64,000 bases of DNA from NCBI GenBank assembly GCA_014843695.1, contig CM026387.1, positions 80,593,128 through 80,657,127 on the forward strand. The letters run 5' to 3'. The number at the start of each line of letters is the position of its first letter. Within the stretch, counting starts at the first letter, position 1. This stretch comes from Archivesica marissinica. Its lineage: Eukaryota; Mollusca; Bivalvia; Venerida; Vesicomyidae. The notes beneath the pieces are model-generated. The model ran no database searches, was not told the origin of the DNA, and worked only from the letters and a program-made list of their open reading frames with translations. This document shows positions 35,539 through 46,246 of this stretch, one piece after another. Made by a program: the position numbers and the translations under genes.

Positions 35539-35727
35539 GTATCCCGTGGTGTAATGGATACCGGGTCCGCCTCGTAATCAAGTGGTTGTGAGTTCGAACC
35601 CAACCAGACGTGCGGTTATAATGTCCTTGGGCACGACACTTACATCCACGTTGCCCATTCTCTCTCCCTGATGGATTCCATCACTAATCATGAATGAGGA
35701 CACGAGAGCAATTACAGAACTATTGTA
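35539..35727 (+). mobile_element. SINE family A variant with a different tRNA-like head
   Basis: The head reads cccgtggtgtaatggatacc and gagttcgaacccaaccag, unlike the other A copies, but the body (gcacgacacttacatccacg, ctctctccctgatggattcc, then a tail related to gagagtgatta) is family A. The 3' tail stops where an inverted family C SINE begins. This suggests two head types sharing one body. Confidence 0.7.
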
Positions 35728-35996
35728 AGAACGTCGCTACCGGTTGACCATATAAGCGGCGCCTCCTGACGAGATTTTTCATTTTAGAATTTGGAGGATA
35801 GCCTAGTGCAATACAGATACCCGCTCCAGCGTATCATCTGGTTCTTTTACGTACATGCACCGACACGAGACCTCGGTTTAAAGTCCCATCTGGAAGAGTG
35901 TCCATATTATTAGGGTGAGACGGGGGATCGAACCTGCGCTCCCTAGATTCGCATTCTGACGTGTTAACCACTGGACTAATGGTCCGTCTGTGGAAC
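35728..35996 (-). mobile_element. SINE family C, inverted copy
   Basis: The minus strand matches the copy at 36671-36964: a tRNA-like head with ttagtccagtggttaacacg and caggttcgatcccccgtc, then accgaggtctcgtgtcggtg, ggaggatag and the end aggaggcgtcgct-like block. It meets the preceding SINE tail to tail. Confidence 0.85.
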
Positions 35997-36385
35997 ATTA
36001 AATGTTGTCATGGACTGTTATGTGGCGTAATTTAAAAAAACGCCTGGTCATTCAAAATATATCAATAATGTGGTATACCGAGCATAAACCTGGCTTTAGT
36101 GGGTCTAGTATACTGAATAGTTTACGCTCTTAGAAATCCCCGCCAGTGACCGTCACTGCTATTCTGCCCTATCCACCATTGGTTAGCTCTAGGGGTCCAG
36201 GTGATCCATTGGTCAACAACATCATTCCGATGCTTACATACAGACACTACCGGCATACCCCATGTAAATCGTTCAGCAAGAGAGGTCGACATATATAGAG
36301 GTAAGTCCCTTTATAAACAATATGTATAGCTGTATACACGGTTAGTGGAGTCAGAGCGAAGGACATATTACCCAACAACAGAGTA
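35997..36385. other. Low-copy region, nothing recognised
   Basis: No supported feature. The antisense frame at 36247-36432 overlaps the SINE tail and is not a gene. Confidence 0.4.
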
Positions 36386-36575
36386 TGGTTTCTTAGTTTA
36401 TTAAAATTGATTTTGTTTAGCTCGATTGCCATACAAGTTCTTACAACTTAATTACTCCCGATACCTCATTCCTGGTGAAATACATCGCCACGATGGAGAG
36501 AGAAGAGGAAATGTGGAATTAAATGCCTTGCCTAAGGGCACACTTGTAACGGCTACAGCTGGGCGGCGCGAACTA
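36386..36575 (-). mobile_element. SINE family A, inverted copy without head
   Basis: The minus strand contains aggcaaggcattta, ctcttctctctccatcgtgg, caggaatgaggta and the tail ggcaatcgagctaaa. The tRNA-like head is missing or scrambled. Confidence 0.8.
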
Positions 36576-36576
36576 T

Positions 36577-36619
36577 AAAAACTTATTTCGCAATCGAGCT
36601 AAAATAAATTTGTATAAAC
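36577..36619 (+). mobile_element. SINE family A tail fragment
   Basis: Only the tail, tcgcaatcgagctaaaataa through aatttgtataaac, is present. It abuts the inverted A copy and creates a head-to-tail chimera of two A fragments. Confidence 0.75.
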
Positions 36620-36629
36620 TAAGCATTTC

Positions 36630-36664
36630 TTTTTGGTCAATATATAGCACATCTTAGAACGCAT
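36630..36664. repeat. 34-bp direct repeat flanking a SINE (with 36974-37007)
   Basis: The segment ttttggtcaatatatagcac plus the following atcttagaacgcat recurs with three changes just right of the family C SINE. An 8-bp catagtca also flanks the SINE (36663-36670 and 36965-36972) and may be the real target duplication. Confidence 0.65.
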
Positions 36665-36670
36665 AGTCAT

Positions 36671-36964
36671 ATACACAGACGGATCTGTAGTCCAGTGGTA
36701 ACACGCTGGACTGGTAATCCAGGGATCGCAGGTTCGATTCCCCGTCTGACCCTAATGAAATTAACAGTCTTTCAGATGTGACGTTAAACCGAGGTCTCGT
36801 GTCGGTGCTTTACACGGTGCACGTAAAAGAACCAGAGGAGACTCTGGAATGGGTTTCTGTCAGTATCATTGCACTATCCTCCAAAAATCTAAAATGACTA
36901 ATCTCTTCAGGAGGCGTCGCTCATATGGGCAACCGGTAGCGACGATAAATAAACGTAAAACACA
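36671..36964 (+). mobile_element. SINE family C with intact tRNA-Thr-like head
   Basis: The head (36676-36748) pairs as a 73-nt tRNA-like fold. The acceptor arms cagacgg and ccgtctg are perfectly complementary, and the anticodon arm ctgga/tccag encloses loop ctggtaa with anticodon GGT (Thr). The A box is ttagtcc-like and the B box ggttcgattccccgtc. The body carries accgaggtctcgtgtcggtg and ends in aataaacgtaaaac. Because the body continues past the head and is repeated at 35728-35996, this is a SINE, not a stand-alone tRNA gene. Confidence 0.85.
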
Positions 36965-36973
36965 CATAGTCAA

Positions 36974-37007
36974 TTTTTGGTCAATATATAGCACATTTTA
37001 GAATGCA
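36974..37007. repeat. 34-bp direct repeat flanking a SINE, right copy
   Basis: Right partner of 36630-36664. It differs at three positions. Confidence 0.65.
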
Positions 37008-37299
37008 TTGTCCTTTAACTTTCCATCGCGGTCATTGTTAGCGTTAGCCTCTAATATACAGCGATGAGGAGCCAGGGATTGGAAGCATACTATCGACAAC
37101 TGCTCGACAAATTATAGCAATGTGTAATAATCCAAGTCATAAATACAACATATTAATACACACTAATTAAGCAAAACCAACTATGAAAAATAAGAATTTA
37201 TGTCCGAATAAATGAATTACAAAGGCGCCTATTGTTTTCATTTCTACTATTATTACTTCAAATGATATATCGTACATATACTTTATCACTAATGTGTAT

Positions 37300-37692
37300 T
37301 GCCACTGCTATATTTACTACTAAATACTAGATTCTGTGAAATGCAGTCTTTAAGCTGATATCATTCATATTTTGAAGATACCCTCACCCCCTAGTATGGG
37401 CCCTGTAAGTCATATAATAGCATTGTTAGATATATGTATTATCATATGTCTCATTCCCCCTTTTCTACTCTACTAGCCAATTCTTTATATCACCCTATTC
37501 CATAACATATTATATATATTGTAGTTTCTCTTCTGTTCAGCTTTTAAATTACTATAAATTTCCAATGTGCAGTTCTCACTTATAGTCAGTTATCTTTTGA
37601 TTGCATTTGATTTGTTTATATGTTGAGGGCCTCGTGGTAGATTGACTTTTGTTAAATGTGTCCTCCCGTTAAATACAGTATTTATTATTATT
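37300..37692 (+). mobile_element. LINE 3' end (3' UTR copy)
   Basis: Matches the reverse complement of 38406-38800 along its length: ctagattNtgtgaa near the start, tgtctcattc, gagggcctcNtggtagat and a final (ATT)n run. The downstream part of the 38406-39213 LINE is therefore present twice, in opposite orientation. No coding part remains in this copy. Confidence 0.75.
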
Positions 37693-38405
37693 ATTAGTGT
37701 ACTATTCAGAGTCATTAAACACTGCACTAACATAAACAAAACATAGGATAATCTCCCAAGTGGAGGACATACAGAATGTATCTATCTATCTATGCCAATC
37801 GTTCGTAATTCACATCTAAGCATTAATTACATTGTGTCGTTAATGTATTCCTACGAAATTTCAAACGGGGGTTTTCAGATAATGGGTATGCAATTATGCA
37901 GGGTGTTGATATACCAGGAAGACTAAAACAGGAAGATATAAAGTCACCTTTAACAGTATGCATATAGGCAATCCTATAACGAACGGAGTATGCTAAACAA
38001 ATAGAGTGTCACTAAGTAACTTAATAAACTTAAAGTTGTAAAATGGGTATACAAATACACAATGTTCAAAAGGATGTTTCGTAAGCTTAATTGTATCCAA
38101 GCTGTTAGTAGGAAGTGCGACCACAAATAACATGTTGAATCTTCAGGTGCGGTTCAAGGATTTGGGGGTTAGGGGAGGCGGGTGAGTTGGTTAGACACAC
38201 ATTTATGAGAGTATTGCGTTTGGTTCAATCTGGCACATTTACATTATGCTTGATTAGCGCGAAATAAGATTGAAATAAATAGAGATCTTTATATCACATA
38301 TAATTATACAGATGTAAATTGTTTGTACACGAGTTGTGTCTATAGCATAGTAGCCCATAGGTCAGTAACACAATGAAAATACAGTGTGTGTGTTTTACGT
38401 TTATT
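37693..38405. other. Low-copy region between inverted LINE ends
   Basis: Contains a short TATC run near 37777-37790 and a G-rich patch near 38165-38200. No coding region is recognised. Confidence 0.4.
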
Positions 38406-39213
38406 TATATTAATAATAATAAAGACTTTATTTTACGAGATAATTCATTTAACATCTACCATGAGGCCCTCAACCTAACCTATATACAAATCAAATGTAG
38501 GACTATACGTGCAAACTGCATATTGGAAATAAATAGTAATATTAAAGCTGAAAAGTAGAGAAACTATATTATATATATATAATATGTTATATTATGGAAT
38601 ATGATGATATATGAAGTTTTTCTAAAATAGTAGAAAGGGAGAATGAGACAATACATGACAATGCATCTATATAACAATGTGCATATATCACTTATAGGGG
38701 TGTCTAGAAAATAGTATGAAATCATCGTAATGCCAGCCATTCACATAATCTAGTAACTATAGCAATGGTAATGCTCAAATGTGCTAAAGACTGTGTACAC
38801 TATCATCTGGAGTATTAATAGTAGAAATATGTGATTAGTTTGTATCGTTATTGTCCCACCTTAAGTAGAGAATGTTGAACTGAGTAAGGCAATGAATTCC
38901 AAATAGATGATTCTGAAAATGAAAAGGTATTAGGAAATCATTCACAGCTTGGTCTTGGTGTCTATAATTGATAATCTGAGGTTCATATGAGAATTCTAGG
39001 ATGTATATCAGAAGTAAATGTTGTGAAGGACGATTTTAAGTATTCTAGAGCAGCTCCATGTAATGATTTATACATTTGCATAGCCTTCTGGTACTCTCGT
39101 TCTGGAAAGGTCATCCATTTTAGTTGGGAGAATAATAGTTGCGATGGCGTGTGTCGAAATCCTGAAGTAGAATTATTCTAGCTGCTCTTTTCTGGAACTG
39201 AACTAACCTTACA
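38406..39213 (-). pseudogene. 5'-truncated LINE: RT C-terminus plus 3' UTR
   Basis: The minus strand begins (39201) with QFQKRAARIILLQDFDT, then after a frame change LKWMTFPERE (about 39094-39124), AMQMYKSLHGAALEYLKSSF, FTSDIHPRIL, YTPRP-like and SSIWNSLPYSVQHS (about 38870-38910). This order (QKRAAR.I, then L.W....R, MYK.LHG..P.YL, and WNSLP..VQ) is the usual C-terminal end of invertebrate CR1/Jockey-type LINE polyproteins. Stops and frame shifts show decay. The coding end is followed by about 450 bp of 3' UTR closing in an (ATT)n run at about 38406-38425. The 5' truncation at about 39213 is typical of incomplete target-primed insertion. Confidence 0.72.
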
Positions 39214-39235
39214 GAAAACGAAAACTTAGATTTAT

Positions 39236-39390
39236 ATGCGCCTTATAAGCGCCTTATAAGACGCATATAACTAACATCAACTCTGGTATATGTGAGTTAT
39301 AGGTATAAGGCGTATATATGCGAGTTATAAGGCGCATATATGCGAGTTATAAGGCGCATATAATTATGCGAGATATAAGGCGCTTATATA
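39236..39390. repeat. 22-bp imperfect tandem repeat
   Basis: About six degenerate copies of gcgagttataaggcgcatat. The units are themselves partly palindromic (gcgccttataagcgcc and tatatgcg words). Confidence 0.75.
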
Positions 39391-39409
39391 AATATTAACG
39401 TATATGGTT

Positions 39410-39463
39410 ATAAGTTGTAATAACTTGTTTCGCAATCGAGTTAAAACAAATATGTATGAACTT
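39410..39463 (+). mobile_element. SINE family A tail fragment
   Basis: Only ataagttgtaataacttg and tttcgcaatcgagttaaaac of the tail remain, directly right of the 22-bp repeat. Confidence 0.65.
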
Positions 39464-39827
39464 TCTCGATTACTGAAGGAAAATGATCAGTATGTATGAG
39501 TATTTTCACACTTTAATACAGTAAGGTTAAATAATATCAATTTCAACATAAAGCAACCTTATGAAGTATACATGTATATAAAGTTAATAATGAATAGTAA
39601 GACAGGTGTAACATTCAATAATTCGGATTATGATCAAGGTTGGTTATGTCAGACTTTCCTATGAGCAGCAGCATTTTGGCAATCAATACATGACTAGAAC
39701 TGCATAAGGTACATGCAATGCATGTTTAATATACCGGTACATGCACCCAGTTACATGAAGAATAGTTCATCCAGTACACATGCTAAACCTAAGTGTAATC
39801 TAGTCTTTTTCAAATGAAATGTTTGTG
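39464..39827. other. AT-rich spacer, nothing recognised
   Basis: No supported feature. Confidence 0.4.
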
Positions 39828-39895
39828 AGTTTCGAACCTGGGAAGATCGGCTGATAACCATTATTTGAAGTTGGTGTGTTATCTACTGGATCGTC
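39828..39895 (-). mobile_element. Degenerate tRNA-like sequence
   Basis: The minus strand has gatccagtagataacacacc (A-box-like) and ccaggttcgaaactcac (B-box-like). The stems do not pair well, so it is most likely an old SINE head. Confidence 0.35.
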
Positions 39896-39990
39896 AAATT
39901 CTGGAGAATCCTCAAATAATAATGGTTCTTCTCATAAACACAATTTATTTCATCTAATTATTCGCTATCAAATTATTCATGTACATGTAC

Positions 39991-40130
39991 CTGTTCCATG
40001 GCTTCTGCTTCAGACGGCGATTTCATTAGTTCATCTTCCATGTGAGATTCATCCGAAAGAGTCACTGTTTCATAGAGCTGGCCCGATTCAGCATCGCAAA
40101 TGGGTGCCTGTGGTATGTTGGTACATTCGT
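39991..40130 (-). CDS. Candidate internal exon of an unknown gene
   Basis: On the minus strand a pyrimidine tract ending tttttcag lies just before 40130, and CAG followed by GTACAT lies at 39991-39985. These bound a 140-bp open segment (46 full codons, entering in phase 1 and leaving in phase 0). The peptide is acidic and unlike the AT-rich noise around it: ECTNIPQAPICDAESGQLYE, then TVTLSDESHMEDELMKS and PSEAEAMEQ. It has no recognised domain. No matching neighbour exon in compatible phase was found, although a donor-like CAG followed by GTGAGA lies upstream near 40787. It may be an exon of a host gene or chance. Confidence 0.25.
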
Positions 40131-41342
40131 CTGAAAAAGTTGTAGGAACTATATTAATAATACAAGAACCAGGATAATAATTTGATATATCATAATTATG
40201 ATATTTGTGGAATATAAATGGTCGTTTCTGTGTTGCATGTCGTTTGTGATGCATTGTTAGTTTCCATTGTCATTTAGTGTTCGTGGAGTGCATGTATATG
40301 ACATGACTACCAAGTTTGATATCAATAAAGCAAGATGCACACATGTATCGCTCACCTGTATTCCATATGCATAACTAAAATTAAGTGATAAAATTAAATT
40401 TTGCTGTTCAAAATGAGGACAATAACCGTAACATTTTACCAATATCAAACAATGTGGCCATCAAGGATGGTGACATACGACTCCATTTTGAGTTGAAATC
40501 GTTTAATCACTCAAAGGCATTCAGATCATGAGAACAACTATTTTTAATCTATTTTTAGACGTTTACAATCTTGGATAGTGTAATGACTCCATCTTTACCA
40601 ATCTGAAATTTCTCAACCCATGGACCATAACTGGATCATTTAACCACCGGAGATAGTGTATCATGACAATAAATTCGCCGGCCACCTTTGATCATGAAGC
40701 AGTCCAAAACATTCCATAAGTTGCCTCAATAAGTTCAAGCTATTAAAACTAGACAAAAGTCATAAGTAGGCCCTATGGGTGGACTGGTTCTCACCTGGCT
40801 GTACAGAGTTGTTGATATGTCAGTATTACATGGAGATAACTGACACATGTTTCTCTTTGAAGATTCTGATGCATATCTGAGAGGGTCTTTCCTTTTTAGG
40901 TGCATGGGGTATATTTTCTTCCAGATACATTTGTATCCAATACATACCCCAGTGGACACATGGGTGACATACCTATTACACGATGTATATGCATGGGTGA
41001 AGTTTTGTTAAAATATTGTAGTGTGCGAATTATCAGTAATCCGAGGTTATGATAAGATGGCTCGACCTATCATAATTCAGGCAAACTGATCTTAGCTTTA
41101 TTGCGAAAAAAGATTTTACTGCAGATGCATGGTCAGAATGTGAGACAAGCCATGGTCAGTATTAAATGTGAAACATGAGCCACCAACAAAGCAAAGCATG
41201 ATGATGGACCTGGGTCATACACATGCGAAGATATGAATACTTCTGCCAGCACAACTTGGCAAGTACAAGTTGAAAACAAAAATTGCTGTTTTTCAAAAGT
41301 GTTGGACTTTCACTCTGGACACGAAAACAGAGAACAAAGAGA
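40131..41342. other. Low-copy region with no confirmed gene
   Basis: Of the short frames, the antisense one at 40735-40959 ends at a donor-like site but lacks a clear acceptor and is out of phase with the candidate exon at 39991-40130. The others show no motif. Confidence 0.35.
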
Positions 41343-41525
41343 TACAAATTTATTTTAGGTTGATTGCAAAGCAAGCTCTCACAGCACTAGTTTAATCGCT
41401 TGAAACCTCTTTCCTGGTGGAATCCATCACCATGAGGGAGAGAGAAGATGCAATGTGGAATCTAAAAATTATTGATTTGCCTAGAAATACAATCTACAGC
41501 TAGTCGCGATCTTCGCGTCTTTCAT
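41343..41525 (-). mobile_element. SINE family A, inverted degraded copy
   Basis: The minus strand carries ttgcatcttctctctccctc, atggtgatggattccacca and a tail ttgcaatcaacctaaaataa. The tRNA-like head is not recognisable. Confidence 0.75.
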
Positions 41526-41715
41526 GTCTGAAGCAAACATGCTACAACAAGGACAATAACTCCAAAAACACCAAAATTCGCAATGCAACGAAATGTGTTG
41601 TTCTTGCCTGCAATATGCTGTTGACTTGGTATATATATTTATATCTATACATGTACATGGATGACGTTTGTTAAATATTCCGCATATTCTGTTTTAGAGA
41701 AAAAAAAGCACGATT

Positions 41716-41805
41716 GTGGCATCCGTGGCTCAAATGGTAGAATGTCGGATTTAGAATTGATAGTCCTGGTCGGGTTTGATACTCTGTCACGGCACATATG
41801 ATACT
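41716..41805 (+). mobile_element. SINE family E head
   Basis: Reads ggcatccgtggctcaaatgg with a weak tRNA-like layout and shares tactctgtca.gcacatatga with the copy at 18000-18073. Confidence 0.5.
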
Positions 41806-42045
41806 ACAGTCCCACCTCCACAAACATCACCTCCCATTAGACACAACCTCTTTATAACGTCACCTTTATTCCCACCCGTTGTATTTTAATACAATTTCAC
41901 ATCTCATGAACGACTTCTCCGACCAACACACAATGACAGTCAAAGTCATACCCAGTGATGCAGAAAACCTCCCAAGAACAGACACAACTTTGGCTGAAGA
42001 AAGAAATGAGTAAAGTAGTTTTCATTTCGCTAGGTTTAGCCGTAA
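41806..42045. other. Spacer, nothing recognised
   Basis: C/A-rich low-copy sequence left of the 25-bp array. Confidence 0.4.
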
Positions 42046-42048
42046 CGA

Positions 42049-43170
42049 TTATGCTAACCAGTGTACATCAAGATTATGTTAACCAGTGTATATCAATATT
42101 ATGTTAACCAGTGGACACCAATATTATGTTAACTAGTGGACATCAAGATTATGTTAACCAGTGGATATCACGATTATGTTAACCAGTGGACACCAAAATT
42201 ATGTTAACCAGTGGACATTAAGATTATGTTAACCAGTGGGCATCAATAGTATGTTAACCAGTGGACATCAAGATTATGTTAACCAGTGGACATCAATATT
42301 ATGTTAACCAGTGGACATCAAGATTATGTTAACCAGTGGACACAAAGATGATGTTAACCAGTGGACATCAATATTATGTTAACCAGTGGACATCAAGATT
42401 ATGTTAACCAGTGGACATCAATATTATGTTAACCAGTGGACATCAAGATTATGCTAACCAGTGGACATCAAGATTATGTTAACCAGTGGACATCAATATT
42501 ATGTTAACCAGTGGACATCAAGATTATGTTAACCAGTGGACATCAATAGTATGTTAACCAGTGGACATCAAAATTATGTTAACCAGTGGACATTAAGATT
42601 ATGTTAACCAGTGGGCATCAATAGTATGTTAACCAGTGGACAACATGATTATGTTAACCAGTGGAAATCAATATTATGTTAACCAATGTACTTCAAGCTT
42701 ATGTTAACCAGTGTACACCAAGATTATGTTAACCAGTGTTCATCACGATTATGTTAACCAGTGGACACCAATATTATGTGGACCAGTGGACACCAATATT
42801 ATGTTAACCAGTGTACACCAATATTATGTTAACCAGTGTACATCAATATTATGTTAACCAGTGGACACCAATATTATGTTAACCAGTGTACACCAATATT
42901 ATGTTAACCAGTGGACATCAATGTTATGTTAACCAGTGGACACCAATATTATGTTAACCAGTGGACATCAATATTATGTTAACCAGTTGACACCAATATT
43001 ATTTCAACCAGTGTACACCAAGATTATGTTAACCAGTGGATATCACGATTATGTTAACTAGTGGACACGAAGATTATGTTAACCAGTTGACATCAAGATT
43101 ATATTAACCAGTGTACATCAAGATTATGTTAATCAGTTTATCTCAGGATTATGTTAACCAGTGGACATCA
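42049..43170. repeat. 25-bp minisatellite
   Basis: About 45 copies of a 25-bp unit with core ttatgttaaccagtggacat followed by caata or caaga. The period is confirmed at 42301 and 42326. Two dominant variants (atcaatatt and atcaagatt) alternate in places. Confidence 0.96.
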
Positions 43171-43172
43171 AT

Positions 43173-44238
43173 ATAGAAGTGTAGACATCCATATACAATT
43201 ATAGAAGGGTAGACATCCAACTAACATATAGAAGGGTAGACATCCAACTAACATATAGAAGGGTAGACATCCAACTACAATATAGAAGGGTAGACATCCA
43301 ACTACAATATAGAAGGGTATACATCCAACTACAATATAGATGGGTAGACATCCAACTACAATATAGAAGGGTATACATCCAACTACAATATAGAAGGGTA
43401 GACATCCAACTACAATATAGAAGGGTATACATCCAACTACAATATAGAAGGGTAGACATCCAGCTACAATATCGAATGGTAGACATACAACTACAATATT
43501 GACGGTTATACATCCAACTACAATATAGAAGGGTAGAAATCCAACTACAATATAGAATGGTAGAAATCCAACTACAATATAGAATGGTAGAAATCCAACT
43601 ACAATATAGAATGGTAGAAATCCAACTACAATATAGAAGGGCGACATCCAACTACAATATAGAAGGGTAGACATACAACTACAATATAGAAGGGTAGACA
43701 TACAACTACAATATAGAAGGGTATACATCCAACTACAATATAGAAGGGTATACATCCAACTACAATATAGAAGGGCGACATCCAACTACAATATAGAAGG
43801 GTAGACATACAACTACAATATAGAAGGGTATACATCCAACTACAATATAGAAGGGCGACATCCAACTACAATATAGAAGGGTAGACATCCAACTACAATA
43901 TAGAAGGGTATACATACAACTACAATATAGAAGGGTATACATCCAACTACAATATAGAAGGGTATACATCCAACTACAATATAGACGGGTAGACATCCAA
44001 CTACAATATAGAAGGGTATACATCCAACTACAATATAGAAGGGTATACATCCAACTACAATATAGAAGGGCGACATCCAACTACAATATAGAAGGGTAGA
44101 CATACAACTACAATATAGAAAGATAGACATCCAACTACAATATAGACGGGTATACATCCAACTACAATATAGACGGGTAGACATCCAACTACAATATATA
44201 AAGGTAATCGTAAACACACACAGTAGACGGGTAGACAT
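43173..44238. repeat. 27-bp minisatellite
   Basis: About 39 copies of a 27-bp unit with core gggtagacatccaactacaa followed by tatagaa. It starts directly at the end of the 25-bp array. The period is divisible by three, so the minus strand stays open with 9-residue repeats. Some units are one base short (gggcgacatcc) and shift the frame. The overlapping antisense frames of 63-205 codons are not treated as genes. Confidence 0.96.
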
Positions 44239-44575
44239 GTAATCATATGTCTCTATATTTCGCCTTAATATTCATACCTGCGTCAGTATTTGACTAAGCC
44301 GCCACATGTTTTATGAGTATTTAGTTACAATGTGTTGTGAACTGAACATTTAGCCATGTTTGGATGTATTCTTTGTTTTATATTGCACATTCTGGTTCAG
44401 CTATGTACAGGTATGTTATACATTATTATGTTGTATGGGTTAATAGTCATATATGCTTAATTTGTAGATGTTATTACGAATATAAAATGTTAATACAATT
44501 ATTTGTTTCTTATCTTTACTGTTCAAAATCACAATATGTTAAATCTCATTGTTAGCATGTAAATGTATTCGTTAT
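44239..44575. other. Unique spacer, nothing recognised
   Basis: About 340 bp of AT-rich low-copy sequence between the 27-bp and 30-bp arrays. The 63-codon frame at 44364-44555 has no recognised motif. Confidence 0.45.
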
Positions 44576-46008
44576 ATAACCAACCAGTAGCACCAAGGTG
44601 TTTTAGTGTTACACAAGTATCAACAAGGTGTTCTAGTGTTAAACCAGTATCATTCAGATGTTCCAGAATTGAACATGTATCACTCATGTGTTCCAGTGAT
44701 AAACATGTATCACTCATGTCTTCTAGTTTAAACAAGTATCACTCATGTCTTCTAGTTTAAACAAGTATCACTCATGTGTTCCAGTGTTAAACCAGTATCA
44801 CTCATGTGTTCCAGTGTTAAACCAGTATCACTCATGTCTTCTAGTTTAAACAAGTATCAATCATGTCTTCTAGTGTTAAACTAGTATCACTCATGTGTTC
44901 CAGTGTTAAACCAGTATCACTCATGTTTTCCAGAGTTAAACCAGTATCACTCATGTGTTCTAGTTTTACACCAGTATCACTCATGTGTTCCAGTGTCAAA
45001 AAAGTATCACTCAGGTGTTCTAGTGTTACACCAGTATCACACAGGTATTCCTGTGTTAAACCAGTATCGCTCAGGTGTTCCAGTGTTACACCAGTATCAC
45101 GCAGGTGTTCTAGTGTTAAACCAGTACCATCTAGGTGTTCCAGTAAAGTAAAGTAAATCAGTGTCACTCAGGTGTTCCAGAGTTAAACCAGTATCACTCA
45201 TGTGTGCCAGTGTTAAACATGTATCACACAGGTATTCCAGTGTTAAACCTGTATCACCAAGGTATTCTAGTGTTAAACCTTATCACTCATGTATTCCAGT
45301 GTTAAATCAGTGTCACTCATGTGTTCTCTTGTTAAACCAGTATCACTCAGGTGTTCCAGTGTTACACCAGTATCTCTCAGGTGTTCCAGTGTAAAACAAG
45401 TATCACTCATGTGATCTAGTGTTACAGCACTAGCACGCATATGTTCAAGTGTTAATCATGTACCACACAGGTATTCCAGTGTTGATAAACCAGTATCACG
45501 CATGTGTTCTAGTGTTAAACCAGTATCACTCATGTGTTCTAGTGTTATACCAGTATCACTCAGGTGTTCTAGTGTTACACCAGTATCACTCAGGTGTTCC
45601 AGTCTTCAACCATTATCACTCATGTGTTCCAGTGTTACACCAGTATCACTCATGTACTCATGTGTTCCAGTGTTACACCAGTATCAATCGTGTGTTCCAG
45701 TGTTACACCAGTATCACTCAGGTGTTCCAGTGTTACACCAGTATCACTCAGGTTTTCCAGTATAAAACCAGTATCACTCGTGTGTTCCAGTGTTACACCA
45801 GTATCACTCAGGTGTTCCAGTGTTACACCAGTATCACTCATGTGTTCTAGTGTTAAACCAGTATCACTCGTGTGTTCCAGTGTTACATTAGTATCACTCA
45901 TGTGTTCAAGTGTTACATCAGTATCACTCATGTGTTCCAGTGTTACACCAGTATCACTAAGGTGTTCCAGTGTTACACCAGTATCACTCAGGTTTTCAAG
46001 TGTTAAAC

Positions 46009-46246
46009 TTGGGAAGTCGTGATAGCGCAGTGGATGTGCGTTCGCTTCAGGTGCGAAAGGTCCGGAGTTCGAGCCCCGCTGGAGCCGTTACGATTGTGCC
46101 CTTAGGCAAGGCATTTAAATTCCACCTTGCCTCTTCTCTCTCCCTCGTGGCGATGGATTCCATCAGGAATGAGGTCTCGAGAGTGATTAATATAAGTTGA
46201 CATAACATGTTTCGCAATCGAGCTAAAATAAATTTGTATAAACTAT
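46009..46246 (+). mobile_element. SINE family A, full-length, inserted in the 30-bp satellite
   Basis: A 238-bp element flanked by the 11-bp direct repeat aagtgttaaac (45998-46008 and 46247-46257). The flank has aag rather than the usual cag of the satellite at both sides, so it is a true target duplication rather than satellite phase. The head has A box gtgatagcgcagtggatgtg, a perfect ttcgc/gcgaa arm with loop ttcaggt (anticodon CAG, Leu-like) and B box ggagttcgagccccgct. The body has cctcttctctctccctcgtg and gagtgattaatataagttg. The tail is cgcaatcgagctaaaataaa and a final short AT stretch. This is the best reference copy of the family in the window. Confidence 0.92.

Noticed and set aside
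36676..36748. Functional tRNA-Thr gene
   Set aside because: The tRNA-like part is joined to a body that recurs at 35728-35996, so it is better explained as a SINE head.
40560..40735. Minus-strand segment with phrases such as GPWVEKFQIGKDGVITLSKIVN
   Set aside because: It looks partly protein-like, but stops interrupt it and I could not tie it to a family with enough motifs.
43168..44246. Several overlapping 9-residue repeat frames (STLLYCSWM and PFYIVVGC types)
   Set aside because: Direct consequence of a 27-bp period. Single-base losses in some units break every frame.
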